A stretch of 64,000 nt of DNA from UBA4312 sp002394635 (GTDB taxonomy: Bacteria; Bacillota_I; Bacilli_A; Erysipelotrichales; Erysipelotrichaceae). The notes beneath the pieces are model-generated. The model was not told where the DNA came from. It did no database searches and saw only the letters and a list, made by a program, of their open reading frames with translations. This document shows positions 61,018 to 64,000 of the stretch, piece by piece. The stretch spans positions 1-64,000 of the forward strand of contig CAMNHO010000001.1 of NCBI GenBank assembly GCA_946539765.1. The letters are read 5' to 3'. The translations under genes were made by a program, and so were the position numbers. The stretch's first letter is position 1. Each line of letters begins with the position of its first letter.

Positions 61018-62004
61018 ATGGATAAGACATTAACGATCTCTGTGGCTGCCTATAATGTGGAACCGTTTTTGAAAAAATGTCTGGATTCCCTGGTTGTCGA
61101 TGAAGTTCTTGAGGATCTGGATGTAATTATTGAGAATGACGGTTCTAAGGACAAAACTGCACAGATCGCAAACGAATACGTGGAAATGTATCCGGATTCC
61201 TTCCGGCTGATCAATAAGGAAAACGGCGGCTATGGCTCCACTATCAATCAGAGCATTAAGCTGGCCAGAGGGAAATATTTTAAACTGCTGGATGGGGATG
61301 ACTGGTTTGAAAAAGATGGCTTGATTTCTTTGATCCGGCGACTGAAAAAGCTGGATAGTGATTGTGTCATTACGCGCTTTAACAAGGTAAAGGATGAAAC
61401 ATTCACTTATGAAGAAGTCGTTCCGGCCTACCATCCGTTAGAAGGGAATATTGTCAAGGTGGCGGCGATAAAAAAGCCGGTGATTTTTGGCCATTGGCAG
61501 TTAACTGTGAAAACTGAGCATCTAAAACATGAGAACATTTCCTTACCTGAGCATATGTTTTATACGGATCAGCTGTTTGTGGTCCATTCTTTATCTGGTA
61601 TAGAAACGATTTCCTTTTTGGATTTTCCGGTCTATTCTTATCGGGTTGGCCGGGATGGACAAACAGTCAGTCGTCAAAGCCGGATCAAGAATGCAGACCA
61701 GGCGGTCACTGTCTTTAAATATATATTGGATGTATACAGCGAAAAGGTCGAACAAGGAAAATCAAATCCGGTATTGCAGGCCAGAGTCGCGCGATACTAT
61801 CACTATGTCATAAAGACCTTATTGTTGCTGCCGAGATCCATGAACGCATTTAAGCAGTTGATCAGCCTGGAAAAATATACAAAAGAGAAGTCCCCTGCAA
61901 TCTATAAGGATGTATTTACGATGGGCCGGCCTGTTTCTGTTTTAAGAATGACAGGGTATCTGGTCTATTTCTATGTAGGTGGGAAAATAAAGAATTGGGA
62001 ATAA
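61018..62004 (+). CDS. Glycosyltransferase family 2
   Basis: This 328-residue GT2 shows LTISVAAYNVEPFLKKCLDS, IENDGSKDKTA, ENGGYGSTINQSIKLARG, KLLDGDDWFE and YTDQLFV. It is a close paralogue of the next gene (same motif order, same length), indicating tandem duplication. Confidence 0.92.
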   Translation: MDKTLTISVAAYNVEPFLKKCLDSLVVDEVLEDLDVIIENDGSKDKTAQIANEYVEMYPDSFRLINKENGGYGSTINQSIKLARGKYFKLLDGDDWFEKDGLISLIRRLKKLDSDCVITRFNKVKDETFTYEEVVPAYHPLEGNIVKVAAIKKPVIFGHWQLTVKTEHLKHENISLPEHMFYTDQLFVVHSLSGIETISFLDFPVYSYRVGRDGQTVSRQSRIKNADQAVTVFKYILDVYSEKVEQGKSNPVLQARVARYYHYVIKTLLLLPRSMNAFKQLISLEKYTKEKSPAIYKDVFTMGRPVSVLRMTGYLVYFYVGGKIKNWE

Positions 62005-62006
62005 CA

Positions 62007-62978
62007 ATGAAAAAAATATTAACAATATCTATTGCAGCATACAATGTAGAGAAATTTATTCATCAGACACTGGATTCTTTATCGATTCCGGAAGTGATGG
62101 ATCAGCTCGAAGTGATTATTGAAAATGATGGATCGAAGGATTCGACAGCCTCTATCGTGCAGGACTATGTTGATAAATATCCACAGACGTTCCGATTGAT
62201 CAATAAGCCCAACGGTGGGTATGGTTCAACGGTCAATCGCAGTATGACAGAGGCCACCGGCAAGTATTTTAAACTGCTGGACGGCGATGACTGGGTAGAT
62301 CCAAAAGGTTTGCAGCATCTGGTGGAACTGTTGGAAAACTGTGACTCCGACTGGGTGATGTCCCGGCGTTTTGACGCTGTTGAAGGACAGCCGTTAAAGG
62401 AGCATATTCCGACCTGGGCTAAATACGAAGGACAGACATTGCGGATGAAAGAGTATGAAGGTAACTTTTATCCGGGTATCTGGCACACTACGGTAAAAAC
62501 CGAATTGTTGCAGAAACTGCATTTTCAATTACCGGAGCATACGCTATATACCGATCAGCTGTTTATTGCCTATATGATGCCCTATGTGGACACGATAACG
62601 TGTGATGCCACACCGGTCTACTGTTACAGGCAGGGACGGGATGAGCAAAGTGTATCCAAGGCCAGCATGATCCGGAATTATAAAGATGAATTAAAGGTCC
62701 TGCATCTATTGGTGGATTACTATCATGATTGTCCGGCCATTACGGATGAAAACCGTAAACCGGTATTAAGTCGTTTTAAGTACTATTATAAGTATGGAAT
62801 GGCATCTTTGCTGCTGGTGCCGAAATCTACGGGAATGTATAAAAATATCCGGGAGATCGAACAAAAGGCCAAGTTTTTAACACCGGATCTGTATAAAATC
62901 TCTACAGAAGGAGATATTCGTATCCGTTTGATGCATTGGACCGGTGGAAGGGCCTATTGGCTCGTCAAAGGGAAATAA
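62007..62978 (+). CDS. Glycosyltransferase family 2, paralogue of the preceding one
   Basis: The 323 residues have LTISIAAYNVEKFIHQTLDS, IENDGSKDST, NGGYGSTVNRSM, KLLDGDDWVD and YTDQLFIAYM. ATG 62007 follows GGGA and the TTG four codons earlier overlaps the previous stop. It probably adds a different residue from its paralogue. Confidence 0.92.
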   Translation: MKKILTISIAAYNVEKFIHQTLDSLSIPEVMDQLEVIIENDGSKDSTASIVQDYVDKYPQTFRLINKPNGGYGSTVNRSMTEATGKYFKLLDGDDWVDPKGLQHLVELLENCDSDWVMSRRFDAVEGQPLKEHIPTWAKYEGQTLRMKEYEGNFYPGIWHTTVKTELLQKLHFQLPEHTLYTDQLFIAYMMPYVDTITCDATPVYCYRQGRDEQSVSKASMIRNYKDELKVLHLLVDYYHDCPAITDENRKPVLSRFKYYYKYGMASLLLVPKSTGMYKNIREIEQKAKFLTPDLYKISTEGDIRIRLMHWTGGRAYWLVKGK

Positions 62979-62999
62979 TGAAGGAAGAGGGTGATGTCA

Positions 63000-63992
63000 A
63001 TGAAGGAAAAAGAAATAGGAACCATCTATGAAAATGTAGAAGAGACCAATATCACATGCCGGCAGATCCTTTTCGTGCTCCGACGGGACTTCCTGAAGGT
63101 CATCGCCATTGTTCTTCTTGGCTTTGGCCTTGTGACGGGTTCCGCGCTTGTACGTCCCAAAACATATGCCAGTGAAGGGATCCTTTATTTTTCATCGGTC
63201 GATCAACAGGGAAACGCGTTGACCGAGGATCAGAAGACGACCAATATCGATCTGATCTATAATGTGAAGCACTATATGATGAAGGATTCTATTTCCAAAG
63301 AGTTGATGGAACTGACAGGCTATGATAAACAGACATTGCGAAACAATCTGATCATAGTTCCAAAAACGAATTCTGGGGATGCTATGAATTCTTATGTGAT
63401 CGTTCGTGGAAAAGCATTTACTCCGGAAATGGCATATCAGTTAACACAAAAGGCCATGGATGCATATATCACCAATATATCCAAAGAAACATATGTAGAT
63501 GTGCAGATAGCTGAACAGCCGACCGTCAATCCTGTGCCATTTACTCCCATTATGCATATTTTCTATCTGGTGGGCGCAGCAGCGGGAATTGCTTTAAGCT
63601 TGTTATATGTGATCATTCGCATTAATACCGATCCTCGCTTGTATTTTGTGCAGGATGCCGAGGCCTATCTGGGACTGCCTGTTATCAACATTGAAGACCA
63701 GTCTTTACGCACACAGGTCAAGCATTCCTTTACAAATCAGGAAAATCGAAAGATCTGCGTGATCCATGCGCCGGATCTTGAAATGACCGACCTGGTAGAA
63801 AAAATGACGGATATGGATGTTTCGGCTGTATCGACCGATGCAGTGGATGCGATGGTAGAACAGGGGCGAAATGCTGATCTGCTGGTGCTGGCTATCAGCC
63901 GAGAAAAATCCAATAAAAAGAAATTAAAAAAGACGATCCAAACGGTAGATCGTCTGATTCCAACACCCATGATCGGGGTGTATATGAAATAA
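63000..63992 (+). CDS. Wzz/YveK-like chain-length protein with degenerate kinase-like tail
   Basis: This 330-residue protein spans the membrane twice (about 30-50 and 180-205), with an extracytoplasmic domain between, as in Wzz/CapA regulators of polysaccharide length. The C-terminal tail of about 120 residues resembles a bacterial tyrosine kinase fold in outline (VIHAPDLEMTD, then ADLLVLAISREKSNKKKLKKTI and IGVYMK). The Walker A GxGKS is absent, so it cannot be an active kinase. The start at ATG 63000 is chosen for its AAGAGG spacing. ATG 62994 is the alternative. A Shine-Dalgarno sequence for another gene follows at the window edge. Confidence 0.86.
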   Translation: MKEKEIGTIYENVEETNITCRQILFVLRRDFLKVIAIVLLGFGLVTGSALVRPKTYASEGILYFSSVDQQGNALTEDQKTTNIDLIYNVKHYMMKDSISKELMELTGYDKQTLRNNLIIVPKTNSGDAMNSYVIVRGKAFTPEMAYQLTQKAMDAYITNISKETYVDVQIAEQPTVNPVPFTPIMHIFYLVGAAAGIALSLLYVIIRINTDPRLYFVQDAEAYLGLPVINIEDQSLRTQVKHSFTNQENRKICVIHAPDLEMTDLVEKMTDMDVSAVSTDAVDAMVEQGRNADLLVLAISREKSNKKKLKKTIQTVDRLIPTPMIGVYMK

Positions 63993-64000
63993 CGAAAGGA

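Overview
The window looks like the chromosome of a low-to-mid GC Bacillota. Terminators are hairpins followed by T-runs, Shine-Dalgarno sites are Gram-positive in type, and many promoters are extended -10 (TGNTATAAT). A pcrA-camS neighbourhood, lipoproteins, a wall-anchored giant adhesin and teichoic-acid-type glycerophosphotransferase and cytidylyltransferase genes point the same way. The overall gene content suggests a gut Erysipelotrichia-like lineage, but that placement is an inference and was not tested. No rRNA, CRISPR array or prophage was seen. One tRNA (Ala, GGC) and one apparently complete ISL3-type insertion sequence are present.

Region 1 (1-8.4 kb): a divergent DeoR-type regulator faces a polyol or sugar operon (zinc dehydrogenase, class II ketose-phosphate aldolase, FGGY kinase) across an intergenic stretch with four operator-like motifs. 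It is followed by a truncated amidohydrolase-like gene, an RlmI-type methyltransferase, an AEC-family transporter and an unrecognised protein. Region 2 (8.4-13.5 kb): pcrA helicase, a CamS-family lipoprotein, a membrane-anchored unknown, tRNA-Ala and a PrsW-like membrane protease. Region 3 (13.5-21.8 kb): a MarR plus heterodimeric ABC exporter operon on the minus strand, divergent from a five-gene glycan cluster (initiating sugar transferase, epimerase, three glycosyltransferases). Region 4 (21.9-33.1 kb): an HTH protein behind a repeated palindromic promoter region, a left-handed beta-helix protein, and a roughly 2,875-residue adhesin made of a choice-of-anchor A domain and 18 Spy0128/FctA-like repeats. 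The adhesin is interrupted by a one-base deletion at 30226-30228. Region 5 (33.1-35.3 kb): the ISL3-type element and a remnant of a second one.

Region 6 (35.4-64 kb, running off the right end) is a large surface-polysaccharide locus, all on the plus strand. It opens with a lic1-like phosphocholine module: an HTH-cytidylyltransferase-choline kinase fusion, a second cytidylyltransferase, a BCCT-type choline/betaine transporter and a LicD transferase. It continues with an orphan Y4mF/HipB-like regulator, glycosyltransferases, a MerR-methyltransferase fusion, a DPM-like transferase with a DUF2304 partner, two acyltransferases, and two secreted proteins (one with ChW repeats and a transglutaminase-like domain). 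The last part carries the four dTDP-rhamnose genes, a CDP-glycerol-type transferase, a Wzy-like polymerase, a second initiating sugar transferase, an IspD/TarI-type cytidylyltransferase with a nearby epimerase, further glycosyltransferases and a Wzz-like protein with a degenerate kinase tail. The simplest reading is a rhamnose-containing, polyol-phosphate-containing, acylated surface polymer decorated with phosphocholine.
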